From the NCBI GenBank assembly GCA_030248215.1, contig JASANG010002922.1, positions 62,001-126,000 on the forward strand: a stretch of DNA of 64,000 nt, given 5' to 3'. This DNA comes from Enoplolaimus lenunculus. Taxonomy: Eukaryota > Nematoda > Enoplea > Enoplida > Thoracostomopsidae. The notes below the pieces were generated by a model. It worked only from the letters and a program-made list of their open reading frames with translations, made no database searches and was not told where the DNA came from. A program made the translations under genes and the position numbers. This document shows positions 48,362 to 60,209 of this stretch, piece after piece; position 1 is the stretch's first letter, and each line of letters opens with the position of its first letter.

Positions 48362-49893
48362 ATATATATTCAGAGTCAGAGTGGCACCGAACCCACGATT
48401 TGACCGAATCCGAATCCAGTGCTAGTTTGCCGAATCCGAATCGGAATCTTGCATGTTGCAAATTTCAAATATATGTATAATTTGTTTCAGAATATTTACG
48501 TAATGCCTGCCGCATAACTTTTAATCCTTTATAAATTTCGTGCCTGACTTCAGTTCTGAGATTTATGTTCTGAAACAAAATGATTGATTTATGTAACAAG
48601 TTCGTTATTTAAAATTTTTAATGTATAAGAATGAAAAACATATTGGCAAACTATTCGGCTTTTTCACATTCGAACCCCAAATTTTGCTGAATCGGAATCC
48701 GAATCCTAATCCGGACCTGTGTTGCCAGCCTGATATATATCGAAACACATATTAAAGTAGCATCCGGGTCCGGCATTTCACTTCAATAAATTCCGGGTCC
48801 GGGTTTTCACAACAAATCATTCTGGGTCCGGGTATCAAAGAAGGGCGGTCTATGTCTCTATCTCGGCGTCGGCAAGTCTCGGAATTTGGTTGTTCTCGGT
48901 CTCGCTATTTTCAGTCTACCATATGGCCCCGGCACGCACCCTCTGGCCCCGCCACCAGGAAATTTCTAATATATACGTACGTACCGGCCGGAATTCCTGC
49001 AAAAATTCATTTCCTGTTCCTGTTCTCGTTTCTGCATTCAAAGACGCAGAAACCGGAATTTTTACTGTTTTGTGGCAAATTATTACACAATCATCAGGGA
49101 TGGGCGGTCTCGCTCTCGACAAGTCTCGGGATTGGGCTAGCCTCGGTTTCGCTGTTTTTCAGTCTCGGTGGTTTGCAAACCGAGACCAAAGGGGTGAAAA
49201 AGCGATAAGCAATCACAAAAATTTTTCTTAGATCACAGCTTTTCCCCGGAAGTATTTGCGCGTTTCGCCGCGAATGTGGAGCATCGCTACCGGGTTATAC
49301 AGCGATTTGAGAAAAGAATGACCCCTCCGGTTACTCAAAATTCTATTTTTGAAAGGAAATCCAAACACTTTGATTTTATGTTTTTGCGTTTAAAACATTT
49401 AAGGCATCGTTTAAAAAATTGTGGGTCATCCGCATTTATAACGTAACGCTATGTTTAAAAATTTCTAGTCTGTTCGGTTTGCCCGGGAGCAAAAACAACA
49501 CTATAGCTCGGAATTAGGGATTGTACCGAGGGTGTTTTGAGACAATGTAATTTGTCCCGAGCCTGTTCGAAGGGTATGGCGACAGTAGCCATGTGAAAAA
49601 TATAGTAAAAAAATAAAGACGGTGATTTATTAGCTAAATTGTATGAAGTCTCAATTCGAAGCAGATAAGAATAAAATATTGAACATTTTTGTTAAAAAAT
49701 CTTATTTTATTTTCAGTATAGGTACAACGATCAGATTATATATAGGTATATTTCTAATTGTTTAGAAGCTCTAAATCTAACTTATTACAAATTATACTAT
49801 ATATTCATTTTCTGTTACTGCCCAGTTTTCTTGCTGTTTCAATTGTATCAAAAATCATTGGAGTTTTTGTGGCATTTTGAAAATTCACCCGAC
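48362..49893. other. Intergenic: CCGGGT and CGGTCTCG repeats
   Basis: Decayed elements: CCGAATCCGAATC phrases (48400-48720), CCGGGTCCGGG (48750-48840), a GGGATGGGCGGTCTCGCTC piece (49098-49190) related to 51405-51480. The Pmp3 promoter or a non-coding first exon should lie at the right end. Confidence 0.45.
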
Positions 49894-50981
49894 ATGGCTG
49901 ATTCCAATAAGAAGTGTCTGGAACCGCAGAGCACAGTGCCGCCTTATACACAAGCGCCTCCACCTTACTACGTTTCTCCGGGTCAAAACATGCCGCCAGC
50001 GTACGGAGGCCAGCCTCAACTGATGTCACCAGGAGTACAACAGCCTCTGGTACAACCAGTATTCATTCAACAACCTGCAGCGACGCCTGCTCAACAAAAC
50101 GTTAACGTTTCTGTTAATACGGGAGCAGTTGCGATGAAAGCACCTCATGAACCGACTTGCTGCAATGTGTTTTGTGCGTTATTGTGCCCGGTAAGTTAAG
50201 TAGACAAGTAGTGTTGAGCATCCCCCGTTTGTTTAGGGATATCACGAAATTTATATGCATGCAACAAATCACAAGATTTCGAAATTTCATCGTGGATAAT
50301 AGAGAACTTGGCTGGTCAGGGTGACAATTTATAACGTTAAAGTGAGTAATTTTAGAATTTGAAGCAGAACCGTTGTTTGAGTAATTTTAGAGTTTGAAGC
50401 AGAACCGTTGTTGTTTTTTATTCATGGATGGGCCAGTAGTGGTAGTGTGTAGCAGGGTGCAACCGATACCGAGGGAGAACCGGAAAAGTAGTCGGATATT
50501 AATAATTTTGTGCTTATCCAGGTTTTTTGTTATGTTTTTTGATACTATACGTGTATCTATTGTTGGTCTTCACCGTATGTTATGGTTCACATGCAATAAG
50601 GTATACAATATACGTACCATACTGTAACCTCTCGGCAAATCCCACCGTGATGAACCTGGGGGGCACCTCTGAAACAGCCGCCTTCCCCAATCGAGCTTGG
50701 CCTAGCGAAATGCCAGCGATGACACGTGAGTTGACAGGCGGCGACGTTACGGATTACTTTAAAATTATTAAAAAGTATAGCGCGACCCTGTCGTTTTCAG
50801 CGAATGTTAAAAAAATATGCTACTTACGTATGTTTTTGATTTATTTCAGCCAATTGGTGTGTGCATGTACAAAGGATGTCCGTGTTGCGATTGTCACGTT
50901 TGTGCTACGCTACTGCTCACTATTCTTGGTTACATTCCTGGATTGATCTTTGCACTTATTGTTATTTGTGGACGTTGGTAA
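49894..50981 (+). CDS. Proline-rich Pmp3 (UPF0057) membrane proteolipid, complete
   Basis: Two exons, 49894-50190 and 50850-50981, join in phase 0 to give 142 residues. The N-terminal ~95 residues are a cytoplasmic Pro/Gln-rich tail (PPYTQAPPPYYV, PPAY), of the kind that binds WW or SH3 domains. The C-terminal ~45 residues are a Pmp3 domain: Cys-rich CCNVFCALLCP, an IGVCMYKGCPCC loop, then a hydrophobic segment with the family signature LLLTILGYIPGLIFALIVI. Pmp3 proteins are small plasma-membrane or endosomal proteolipids affecting membrane potential and ion stress tolerance. The long Pro-rich extension is found on animal versions, unlike the ~55-residue yeast and plant forms. The intron holds a 35-bp tandem duplication and a family G MITE. 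Confidence 0.9.
50344..50413 (+). repeat. 35-bp tandem duplication in Pmp3 intron
   Basis: GAGTAATTTTAGA(A/G)TTTGAAG... occurs twice in direct succession with two mismatches. Confidence 0.9.
50641..50795. repeat. Family G MITE in Pmp3 intron
   Basis: Ends in AAAAAGTATAGCGCGACCCTG, as does the copy at 61697-61910 (AAAAAGTATAGCGCAATCCT). Confidence 0.55.
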
Positions 50982-51945
50982 TTTTTAAATTGCCTACCGG
51001 TATGAGTGTTGAAATAATCTTGTATCTTGCTTAATGTAATAAGTTTTGTGATCTATCTATCTATCTATGCAAGTTTATCGGCAATGATGGTGTGAGTATG
51101 TGTAACCACGCATTATATATAGTTTCGGGTTGGCTAGAGTAGCTTCACTAGCTAGATCGGAGTATAACTGAGAATGGGAAGGGTAAAAATGAAGTTTGGG
51201 TATGCAAAATGTCAGAAGCTTTCAGAAGCTTTTTAGTTTTAATATTAAGTGCAAGATAAAATGCGTAAGTATATCTTTCGTAGAAGCAAAATGAACGTTC
51301 AGCATAGCATTGTAACAGTTGTAGTTAGAGTTGCAACCGGGTTCGTGTAGTATGCTGGGTAGTCCGTAAAGTTCCGGGTGTGAGGTTTGGATTTGAGAAA
51401 TTCTAAATTAACCGAGACCGCGACTTTTCATGGTCGGTCTCAGTCTCGGTTTTTAACCGAGACCGATCATCCCCGCCGGATTTTGGCATTGTGAAATTCC
51501 GAGTCCTGGTATTTATATTTAAATGTTGCAACTCCGGCTGCAGTGTTACAAGTGATGTTTCGTAGTTATAGTACTTTAATAGAAACAATTTTGGGTGTAA
51601 ATTCTAGTGAAATGACGTGTATTTTTTAGCTTTTAGCGACAAAATTTATGTGCAGCTCTTGGGGTTAGTCAAAAGCGCGGACAATCAAGCTTGTTTGCAA
51701 GATCCTTTAGGATAAGCCGTCTGGGTTCAGTGGTCACATGATTATTTATTTCAGTTTCGTAAGCAAGCCGTTATTTCAAAACCTACCGAAAAGACAACCC
51801 GAATGAATTGCGTCACATTTTAGATTTTTTCGCACAATGTTGTGTTCAAGTAGAAATAGAATACGTACGTATTCACAAAAGATACGGAGTTTTTCTCACG
51901 GTCGAACATCAAGTTATGACAATCGTCTGATGATAGCTACGAGTA

Positions 51946-52489
51946 GGGTTCAACCGGAAGTTTCGGTTACGGTGGCAGGATTACAAACCGGAACCGGATC
52001 TTTCCGTTTTGCCGTTTCTAGCAACCACCAGTTGGGCCTTACACTGTCACTCATTTGATTATGGTTAACGTTTTTATTGCTGCTTTAACAAAGGTTTGTT
52101 TTCTACACGTCTTATGTTTAATTAACTCGTTTTGTGGCGTGCGAAAATATATACGGTCAGTTTATGTCAAGCTAGCAAAAAGATGGTCATTAAAGCTGGA
52201 TCGGGACTAGTTTAATCGTTAAATATCCGATTAGTACTTATTTTTCTTATTTCTGTGATTTTGACTATTCGAGATTTTGCTATCTCCATTGCAGTGTTTT
52301 TTACGATGGCCGTGGACAGCACAACCTGATAGTTGGAGCGAAAACAATTTTAAGACGGGCATGACGGTGAAATAACAAGGTAACATACTGAACTAAGAGC
52401 CTGTTATACCATATAAATATGGATACTCACACAAAACGGATTTTCGGTTCCGGTTTGTAAGCAGGCAGATTCCTTACGTCGAACCCTGA
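51946..52489. mobile_element. hAT-like element with GGTTCAACCGG end
   Basis: Left end AGGGTTCAACCGGAAG and right end TTACGTCGAACCCTG, with GGAACCGG and TTCCGGTTTG inside. No clear target duplication. Confidence 0.5.
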
Positions 52490-52622
52490 CTGCGAATTAT
52501 ACTCTCGTTTTGCTTATTTTTCCTTGGATTTCTGTTGAAGTACGTAACAGAAATGCTTGCTAGAAAGGTTCTGAGACGAAAATTTTAAAATTTCAGTTAT
52601 AATAGTTATGTATTGTCTGTTT

Positions 52623-53014
52623 CAAGGTTCAACCGGAATACTTGTTTCGGCCTGAATTCCTGCAAAATTCAATTCCTGTTTATCTTGGTCCTGTTCCAGC
52701 GTTCAAAGATGCAGGAAGCGGATTTTTTTACGGTTTTGTAGCAAATTATTCATAATCATTTAAATATTGGAAGCTTTGTCGTTGAAAAATTGTTATTTGG
52801 AAATGACTGTTTTTGCAATTACTTCAGTTTTGCTTTGAAACTGTTTCTGATGTGTTGTCGCAATACTTGATGACGAATTAGTTGAAAATTTGTTCAAACC
52901 GTTTTTTGGCAAGCTTTCTACAAAGTCCAACAGTAATTTGGTGATGAAAACTATTTCAGCTAAGAAATTCAATTCCTGTTTCTTTTCATACAAATTTTAG
53001 TTTCTGTTGGAACC
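52623..53014. mobile_element. hAT-like element, second GGTTCAACCGG family
   Basis: Ends AAGGTTCAACCGGAAT and GTTGGAACCCTGG. The interior AATTCCTG and GATGCAGGAA phrases also occur at 48995-49060 and 62130-62200. Confidence 0.5.
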
Positions 53015-53040
53015 CTGGATGTTTATATATTGTACACGTT

Positions 53041-53078
53041 GTTGTTGTTGTTGTTGTTCTTCTTCTTCTTCTTCTTCA
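53041..53078. repeat. Trinucleotide microsatellite
   Basis: (GTT)n followed by (CTT)n. Confidence 0.95.
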
Positions 53079-54342
53079 GCATCCGCCTTTACAGTTTCCG
53101 CGTAGCTGAATGATCTGTATGTGTTTTATATTAAAAACTGTTGTGTCTGAGGCAGAAACAAAGCATAGTTATGCTATCTTGAAGTGGTACATAATCGTAT
53201 ATACGTATAGCTTGTCTGGCTTCAATAATGGTTAGGTCGTATACGTATATCTCAGATATTTGTTCGTCAGAACTGTTTGTCTTGATTATTCAGGCACGTA
53301 CCGAAAAAAGAATTATTCCTAATTTCTTTCAAAGTTCAACATGAAAGGTTTGAATAAATCTATGAAGTTTTGCACGATGAGTTCAGCTGCTAGGAGTTAC
53401 GTTGCTAACCATTTCAACTGTCGTTCTGGTATAATGCATTCGACGCATATTTCACAATAATTTGCGGACGCCATGTCAATTTTAGGTACTTCTCTGCTAA
53501 ATATTCATTGCGTATACTTTTATCACGTTGCAGGTTTTTAATTATGCGGTTTGAATTTCAAAAAATTAATAGTCTGCAAAGGTGCGATTTAATATGTGCA
53601 ATCGTTAAATTTCGTTGCCTTATATAAATGTTTTGGCCCGTGTTAAATATAAGGGTTGTTTACTGAACATAACCTTAAAATTAAGCTTTTTGGTCTCTAA
53701 GTCCCCGTGTCTTTTAGTCGGCAGGCCTCTATTTATACTTGACAAGGGCCAATGTTTCTTTTGTTCGTATAATAATCTTGCTTGCAATGGCGGATCCAGG
53801 ATTTTTGTAAGAGGTATTTATCTATTCAAAAATTCTTGACAATTTCGAATGAACAATAATTTTGCTGATAATTGATGTTAGTACTAGGACAGACGCTGAT
53901 ACGACAAATTTTGTGCAAGATAAATATATAATAGCAGCTGATGTATCGTGGCAGAAATGATACGTTTTTGTAAGGATCAGCGGTCGGAGAAAACGCAATC
54001 CCACAACTTCAGGATTCGCCCATGATATATTTGTGCCATGACCAAAATGAGCAGTCTTTGCGTTTCAATTAATCTCTGTTTGCTTTGCTTTATATTCATA
54101 TGCTCTAAGTAATCTTTTTGTTTTTGTTTTCTTTTATGATCTTTTTTTATTTTTCTCGATGCAGTGTTGTATTGTATTTGGCGCGTTGCAGTTAAGTTAC
54201 TTACTGTTAGACATCGTTGAAGGAAATATTCGGGTAAACGTGGATAGAAGGGATCGAAATGGACATGTTCTGCGGTCTGTTTCTCGGGTCCGACATTTGG
54301 AATTCTAAAAATTCCTTAAAATTGAAGTTTTTAAGATAAAGC

Positions 54343-54532
54343 GGCCCATGTAAAGATCGGTGGCGGAACGTTTTTTTGTGGGACTAGAAAAGTGTAAGCT
54401 TAAGTTTTAGACTTAGTATTTTGCTTCGCGTAGGCTTAGACTTAGGCTCATTCTTACACTTAGGCGTAGACTTAACCTTAGACTTAGAAATGTGCTTATA
54501 ATGCTGTTCGCCCCTGTTCTTTACATTGGCCG
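54343..54532 (-). mobile_element. TTAGGC-bearing MITE (family D)
   Basis: GGCCCATGTAAAGATCGG and CCCCTGTTCTTTACATTGGCC ends enclose CTTAGACTTAGGC-type hexamers. Confidence 0.85.
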
Positions 54533-55212
54533 ATAAAGCAATCATTTCTAATAAATGACGTTTCGCTGAAAAATTCAAAAAATGAAAATTAAGAATACAG
54601 TGTCGTTACTGCTCAGTGGTCCCAAGACCACAACTGAGTGTTTTCGAATTCAGTAAAATCATGAGTCTGTAGCAAATAGCGATGTAATTTAAGAATTAAA
54701 ATTTTAAACTTATACTCTTGAGAACGAATTTTGGCGGATAATCTTTAAAATAAAAATATTCATTTAATGACTGATTTAGGATTTTTCGGTGAAGCAGATG
54801 ATAAGCTTTGTGCTCTATTGAATTTTACAATTTTTAAGTGCACTTTTAGTAAATGTTTTTTGTTTGAAGATGGACCAATTGCGACGTAGGCGGAAAAAGT
54901 TTTGAATTTGGGTTATAATCTCGCCATATGTTTTAACATGTGAGTGTTTGATGAACCACCTGAATCGCAAAATTTTCAGCACAACCAACGCCAGTGGCGT
55001 ATATGCATCAATTCTCCCAGGTTTGGTACTTACAACCGGCGGTCGCCTCTGGCTGAGAAAGAAAATGAAGGTTCGGTGTTGCTTTTTCCTCCCTAGGAAT
55101 TTCGACCCACGGAAAGATTACAAGCTTGGTATTCCCCTCACAGAAAAATCACACAAGCTTGTTTTAGTCATAGTTTGACATAAACTTGTGTGTTTCTCAC
55201 TAAAATTGGCCA

Positions 55213-56075
55213 ATGTTACTCTGAGGGGCGTCTCGTTTTCCTGCGGGACAGCAACAAGCCAGCACTGCCCATATATTTGTGCTGGGACGGAAGGACAGCT
55301 TCGAGCCTGTGTTTTTGCAGGGTCGGGCGGGACAGCCAAGACAGTGTCGAGACTATGTTTTTGCTGAGTAGGCTAGATAGCCGAGGCGGCTTAGAGCGCG
55401 TGTTTTCGTTAGGTGGGAGAGCTTGGCGTGTGTATCCGTAAATTGCCTAGGCTGTGGGGAGGTGGAGGGGTACAACCCCTTTGATAACACATTGCCTAGG
55501 CTGTGGAGGGGTACAACCCCTTTGATAACACAATAAAAGACACCATCCTCTACATAGACCTCTTTTAAAATTACGTTCTCAGGGGGGGGGGGTGCCGCCG
55601 CCCCCCAAGCCCCCTGTAATAAGCGGTTCTCACACTTAAGCTATAAAAACAGTCAAAAATTTTGTTTAAACGAAGAATAATTGCTTTGTGTGGGAGTTTG
55701 GAGTCGACAGCGCCTTGAAAACGCAATAAAAGAAAATGTTTTTGTATCAGTGTTCTATACATGGGCCCGGTCCACGATGTCCCGGCTGTTGCTACCGACC
55801 CAGCAAATATATTGGTTTGGAGCTGTCCTAGCTGTCCCAATCTGCCCAGCAAAAATATAGGCTCGAAGCCGTCCCGGCTGTCCCTACCGACCAAACAAAA
55901 ACATTGGTTCGAAGCTGTTCCGGCTGCCCGGCCAACCCAGCAAAAATACGGGCTCAAAGCTGTCCCGACCAACCTAGAACAAACAGGTTTGCAGCTGTCC
56001 CGACCAACGCAGCAAAAATATTTCACTCCGGGTATATTGTCGCGTGGGTCAATGTGACGCCCCTCACAGTAACAT
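55213..56075. mobile_element. TIR element carrying two opposed minisatellite arrays
   Basis: Ends ATGTTACTCTGAGGGGCGTC and GACGCCCCTCACAGTAACAT. Inside, a ~60-bp repeat array on the left (55225-55430) is mirrored by an inverted array on the right (55782-56025). A 46-bp tandem duplication lies between (55441-55532). Both arrays give a repeated (V/L)GR(D/L)S-type peptide when read outward, but I do not call a gene. Confidence 0.7.
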
Positions 56076-56246
56076 GAGCCCTAAAATTTGTAATACTCAG
56101 CGCTTCCAGTTTTGTTTCACTTTCTAACAAAATGAGACTGGCTACATCAATGATTAACCATGTGGTTAACGATGGATTATCCACCGCATATAGGCAAAAC
56201 AGCAGAAAGATATTTGTGAAACAATTTGTAGAACAAATTTTTAATT

Positions 56247-56385
56247 ATGTCAAATCTCAATGAAGTGCCAACATCCAACAAGTCAGTCCCGATGGATTCA
56301 GCAAAGCAAAAGCAGGACTGCATCCTAGTCTGGTCAAGTCCGCGTGGCATCACATCGCATTGGGTGAAATGCTCACCGTCCCCAG
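56247..56385 (+). CDS. Candidate first coding exon, unknown protein
   Basis: ATG at 56247 opens 46 codons to a CCAGGTATGT donor (phase 1). Composition is protein-like (Asp, Trp, Cys, Pro-Ser at the end). A good acceptor (AATTTCAG) at 56487 is in matching phase; the reading frame beyond it runs into SINE DNA (56500-56800) to a stop at about 56666. The gene is unidentified and may be exonised repeat downstream. Confidence 0.4.
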
Positions 56386-56499
56386 GTATGTGAAGTACTT
56401 ACAGTTCGTAGTTAAACCAGAGTAGCCGGATTTCCCTGTCTTACCTGGATTCTCATAATAAAAGTGTATGCGTTAAATAATTTCAGTTCCATGGCGTAA

Positions 56500-56800
56500 A
56501 GGGATCCCCACCAGCTTTAAATTGATCTCACCGGCACCCGTTGAGGATGGCATTTGCCATCATTCCTTAGCTAAAAGACTGATGCTCGAACCCCAAGGGC
56601 GTCTCACGTCTTGTGGAGAATTTTTACTTCCAAAATATACGCTTTTAGTATATAATTGTTAAACGCTGCGGGGGCTCGAAGTTTATACAAATTTCGTACC
56701 ATGCATTACGCGTTGCAGTTGTTCAACACTGCGCTTACTTCCGTATAGATAGACACTGCGCTGAGTTATTCATAGTCAACTATGCATGAGAAGGGGTTAA
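56500..56800 (-). repeat. SINE copy, 5'-truncated
   Basis: Matches the 8187-8457 element, including the CTCACGTCTTGTGG part and the end ATGAGAAGGGGTTAA. Confidence 0.6.
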
Positions 56801-56880
56801 AATACCGCGTACAATCTGGATGTCCGACTTCGAATTACTGCAATATCGTGTTAACTTGAGCAAAAGCCAGCGCTACTAAA

Positions 56881-57210
56881 CAGGGTAAAACCGGAGATCT
56901 GCCTCCGCGGCTCCTGCAAAAAATCGGCCTCCGCTTCCCGCTCCGGTACAATTTTTAAAATTTTGCATAATTTTGCAAAGTTTATATGTTTAGCGCGTTT
57001 CGTGTTACTTTTGTCAATTTTAAGCAAGAATTGCCGAAATTGCGCCGAAAATTAGCGTTAAACCAGACAACTTAACAACATATATTGCAGATATTGGCCA
57101 AAATTATCTAATTAACCATCATTTTTACTACCTAATTTTCTATCACCTCCGTCTTCGGCAAGTTTCGCTGACCTCCGGCTCCGGTATTTTTCACCTCCGT
57201 TTGCACCCTG
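56881..57210. mobile_element. hAT-type MITE (family C)
   Basis: CAGGGTAAAACCGGAG and CTCCGTTTGCACCCTG ends. Flanked by CTACTAAA/CTACTAAC (7 of 8). Confidence 0.8.
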
Positions 57211-57389
57211 CTACTAACTGAAGTTTGTCTTCTTCAGTTATCTTGCATAACGATGCACAACAAAAGTACAATAGTTGGTATGGCATAAGCATCACAAAAG
57301 TTTTATTTTTCAAAAATTATAGGTATTTATTATGGCAATCCACAACTAATAATCCATCACTTTAGACGTCAATGTCTCAAGGTGAAATC

Positions 57390-59642
57390 CTACCGCTTCC
57401 AAGGAATAGGTTTTTTACCCCGCCCTCGACGTCGTGGTACCCGTGTGGTCAAATTTGTTGGACTTGAATTGGTTCGTTTTGGTCGTTCCCTAGACGCGTT
57501 TGTTGTACTTCGTGCCCGCGGAGGAGTCGGGCTGGTCGCTGTTTCGCGCAGCGCTGGTCGACTGCTACCAGCACTGCGATCGCGGGTTTCGCCGGACTTT
57601 CGGCTGCGATCACGTGATCTCTCACGTGATCGCTGGCGTGATCGATCAATTGATCGCGTATCGTCATCATCGTGGTCGCTCGAACAGCTCGAGTTCTGTG
57701 ATTGATGACGTTGCCGATTACGTGATCGATCGTCTTCAGCGCTTCGCGGTCGTTGTTGATCATTGGATCGACGACTTCGGCGACGATGACGATGCGACGA
57801 GTTTTGTCGATCACGTGATGACTCAGCGCTGCGTGATCGTCCGCGTGACGATCGACGTTTGCTGTGTTTACGTCGTTTGCGATCACGTGATTCGTTGTCG
57901 TCGTCGTTGTCGTTGCTGTGTTTATTGTTGTGTTTGTTGTCGGTCGTTACGTTTTCCATTGCCGTTCGCGTTCGACGACTGTGCGGCGTCGGTGAGAACA
58001 GTTTGACGTGAAGCACTGTGCTGGTTGATTCCGTAGGTGGACTTCGATCTCTTGGAGGTTTCGCAGATGGTACTCGTGGTGCAGGCGGTGGCGAATTGAC
58101 AATTTTGTAGCGATCTTTCGCTTGTTCTGACCAGTATGTTGCGTAGTCATCGGTGTCGTCGTTAGTGTCGTAGTTTGAGTCTCGTTTTTCCCACGGCATC
58201 AATTTTCGACGCAAATAATTCAATCGACCACCTTTGTATTTGTACGCTGGTTCAGAGATTGGTTTTTTGTTCGGATTGCTCGCACGATATTTCATATCGA
58301 AATGACGTTGCATTTCTTTGCATGTCCGTTGATGAATTTCAACTCGTGACGCGTCGGAAAATGTTCGACCACAAAATTCACACGGCACTTGAGCTTCTTG
58401 ACTCGCTTTCCATAGGATTTCGTTCACTTTGTCCGGATCAAGCGTGTCAGAATCTGAAAAAAACGATTGAAAATAAGTTGGTACGGAAAAGTTTATGGGT
58501 GCGGTTTAAGGTCATCCAGAACTTTGACACTTTTATCGTCCCAGACGGCTGCTTCTGGCAGAAAATCGACCCACAGCTCAAATCTTTTAAAATGTTTGTC
58601 AAGTGCAATTAATCTGTATGATTCATGCGTTGCGTAATTGAATTCGCTAAATATGTGCGTTCAAATCTGCGAATGAAATGAACATTTCAAAAGAAGGACT
58701 AAATGACTGGGTTGCAGAGATATGACAAATTTCAATGTTGACTTAAAAGTCAATATTTCAACCTTTTACCGGCATCTTCGCTGCCGTACTGTCCCTTCAT
58801 TCAACGAAGTCAAGTCCTATCATGGAACTGGAGTGATTATTTTTTGCTCGTTCACTTGCTGTGCAAGTTGGACTGTCCTCAAAATATTGCAACATGGGCA
58901 AAATTTATAGCTACTAACATTTATGCTTTGTTTATTTTCAAAACACACAGATGTAATAAATATATATGAGGCCTTGAACGACAACTAACAGAATATGGAA
59001 AAATACAATTTATCTCACATTCTACCAGAGCCGCAGAGCAGTTTTTTAACTCAGAGGCTATGGTTAGGCGTTTTGGTTGTTGCTCAATCTTAAAACAATC
59101 TCAATCTAAAGCCATATTCCACACGTGCACTTGCAAGTTTTGTTCAAAATCCCGTTCGAAAAACTTGCAGCTGCAAATAATTCATTAAAAATCAAAGCTG
59201 GGAATTTAGTTCACATGTGTGAATAATCATGCAAGTTCGCTGCATTTATTGCAGCCGCTTTCTCATTGGCTGATGAAAAAATGCAAGTTTTGCGTGTAAT
59301 TTGCAGCTACCAGTTCTCGCAGCAAACACTTGCACGTGTGAATAGGGCTTAATAGTATCTTTTAGGAATCATGGCAAATATAAATCGCTATTTTAAACGC
59401 TGTTTTTATTGATAATTCATTTGTTTGCGTAAAATACTTTGTTCAAGGATCGTTGGTTTTCGAGGAGTCGATGGCCGATGCTTCGGTGACATTTTTTCGA
59501 CTTCCTTTCGCCATTTTTTCAAACATTGCGGTTCGTGCTGCTTGATGCCTTTCCGACCGAACGGCCGACTGCAAATGTAACAGATGACTTGTGGTGGCAG
59601 CGATACATACTCTGACTCTGAACCGTTGCTGCTTTTGACAGT
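57390..59642 (-). CDS. C2HC zinc-finger protein (ZNF474/ZC2HC1-like) with SR-rich tail, partial
   Basis: Exons 59642-59438 and 58453-57390 (TAG) join in phase 1 and encode 422 residues. Two C2HC fingers are visible: CYICSRPFGRKGIKQHEPQC in the first exon and CEFCGRTF...HQRTC in the second. The spacing, the linker (SPKHRPSTPRKPTI) and the HEPQCLKKW block match ZNF474 and ZC2HC1 proteins. These are poorly characterised, often testis- or cilium-linked in vertebrates. After a KPISEPAYKYKGGRLNYLRR segment comes a long Arg-Ser/Arg-Asp region (about residues 210-370 of this part) resembling splicing-factor SR domains, an unusual addition. The 5' exons (phase 0 junction at 59642) were not found. Confidence 0.85.
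59109..59352. mobile_element. MITE with ATTCACACGTGCA ends
   Basis: Inverted ends AAGCC(A/C)TATTC(C)ACACGTGCA and GTGTGAATAGGGCTT surround CTTGCA-rich DNA; located in the zinc-finger gene intron. Confidence 0.7.
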
Positions 59643-59867
59643 CTGAAAAATATAGTAATGCTTTGGGCGCCGGCTACCAGTATGACTTTGGACCCATGTT
59701 ACGCTAAAGGCCGTCCCATTGTCACGGGACAGCAATAACCAGGAGTGTACACATATGCGCTCCGGTTTATATATGAACAACCATGAATGATCTCTACATA
59801 TCCATCCTGATCCCGTATGGACGATCCACCTTTAGTGTGGAGAATCCTTTAATTTTTGGATTCAGGC

Positions 59868-59975
59868 AATTCACACGGGATAGACTCTGACCTTAAACTG
59901 TTTCTGCTTTTTGCAGTCTGCGAAATATAGTCTCGCTTTGGGCAGCGCTTATCAGTGTGACTTTTGAGCAAAAAC
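59868..59975 (-). repeat. Decayed duplicate of a zinc-finger exon boundary
   Basis: Resembles 59590-59700, i.e. the acceptor and first ~35 bp of the zinc-finger exon plus ~60 bp of intron. It keeps an AG (CGCAG) at the same point and stays open for about 23 codons. Confidence 0.65.
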
Positions 59976-60048
59976 GTATAATAGGATGACAGTAGCACTA
60001 GCAATTGATATTGGCTAGGTTTGCGAAACCCTACTCAAGTATGGTATT

Positions 60049-60209
60049 TGGACCAATGTAAAAAACAGGGGCGGAACAGTATTTTAAGCATATTCCTAAG
60101 CCTAAGCCAAAGTCTAAGCCTAAGCCAAGCAAAAAATTAGTCTAAAGCTTAAGTTTACGCTTTTCTGGTGCCGTTGAAAAACGTTCCATTCCTGATCTTT
60201 ACATAGTCG
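60049..60209 (+). mobile_element. TTAGGC-bearing MITE (family D)
   Basis: GGACCAATGTAAAAAACAGG end, CCTAAGCCTAAGC hexamers, then GTTCCATTCCTGATCTTTAC. A diverged half-copy lies at 61335-61420. Confidence 0.8.

Larger units (their letters stand above)
50982..56246. other. Intergenic: many decayed MITEs
   Basis: Includes ATCT microsatellite (51054), hAT-like elements (51946, 52623), a (GTT/CTT)n microsatellite (53041), a family D MITE (54343) and an inverted-array element (55213). No confident gene. Confidence 0.45.

Noticed and set aside
55571-56026. 151-codon minus-strand open frame with GRDS-type repeats
   Set aside because: It lies wholly inside a TIR element made of inverted minisatellites; no start, splice site or family support.
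57500-58006. 168-codon plus-strand open frame
   Set aside because: It is the antisense shadow of the palindrome-rich SR coding exon.
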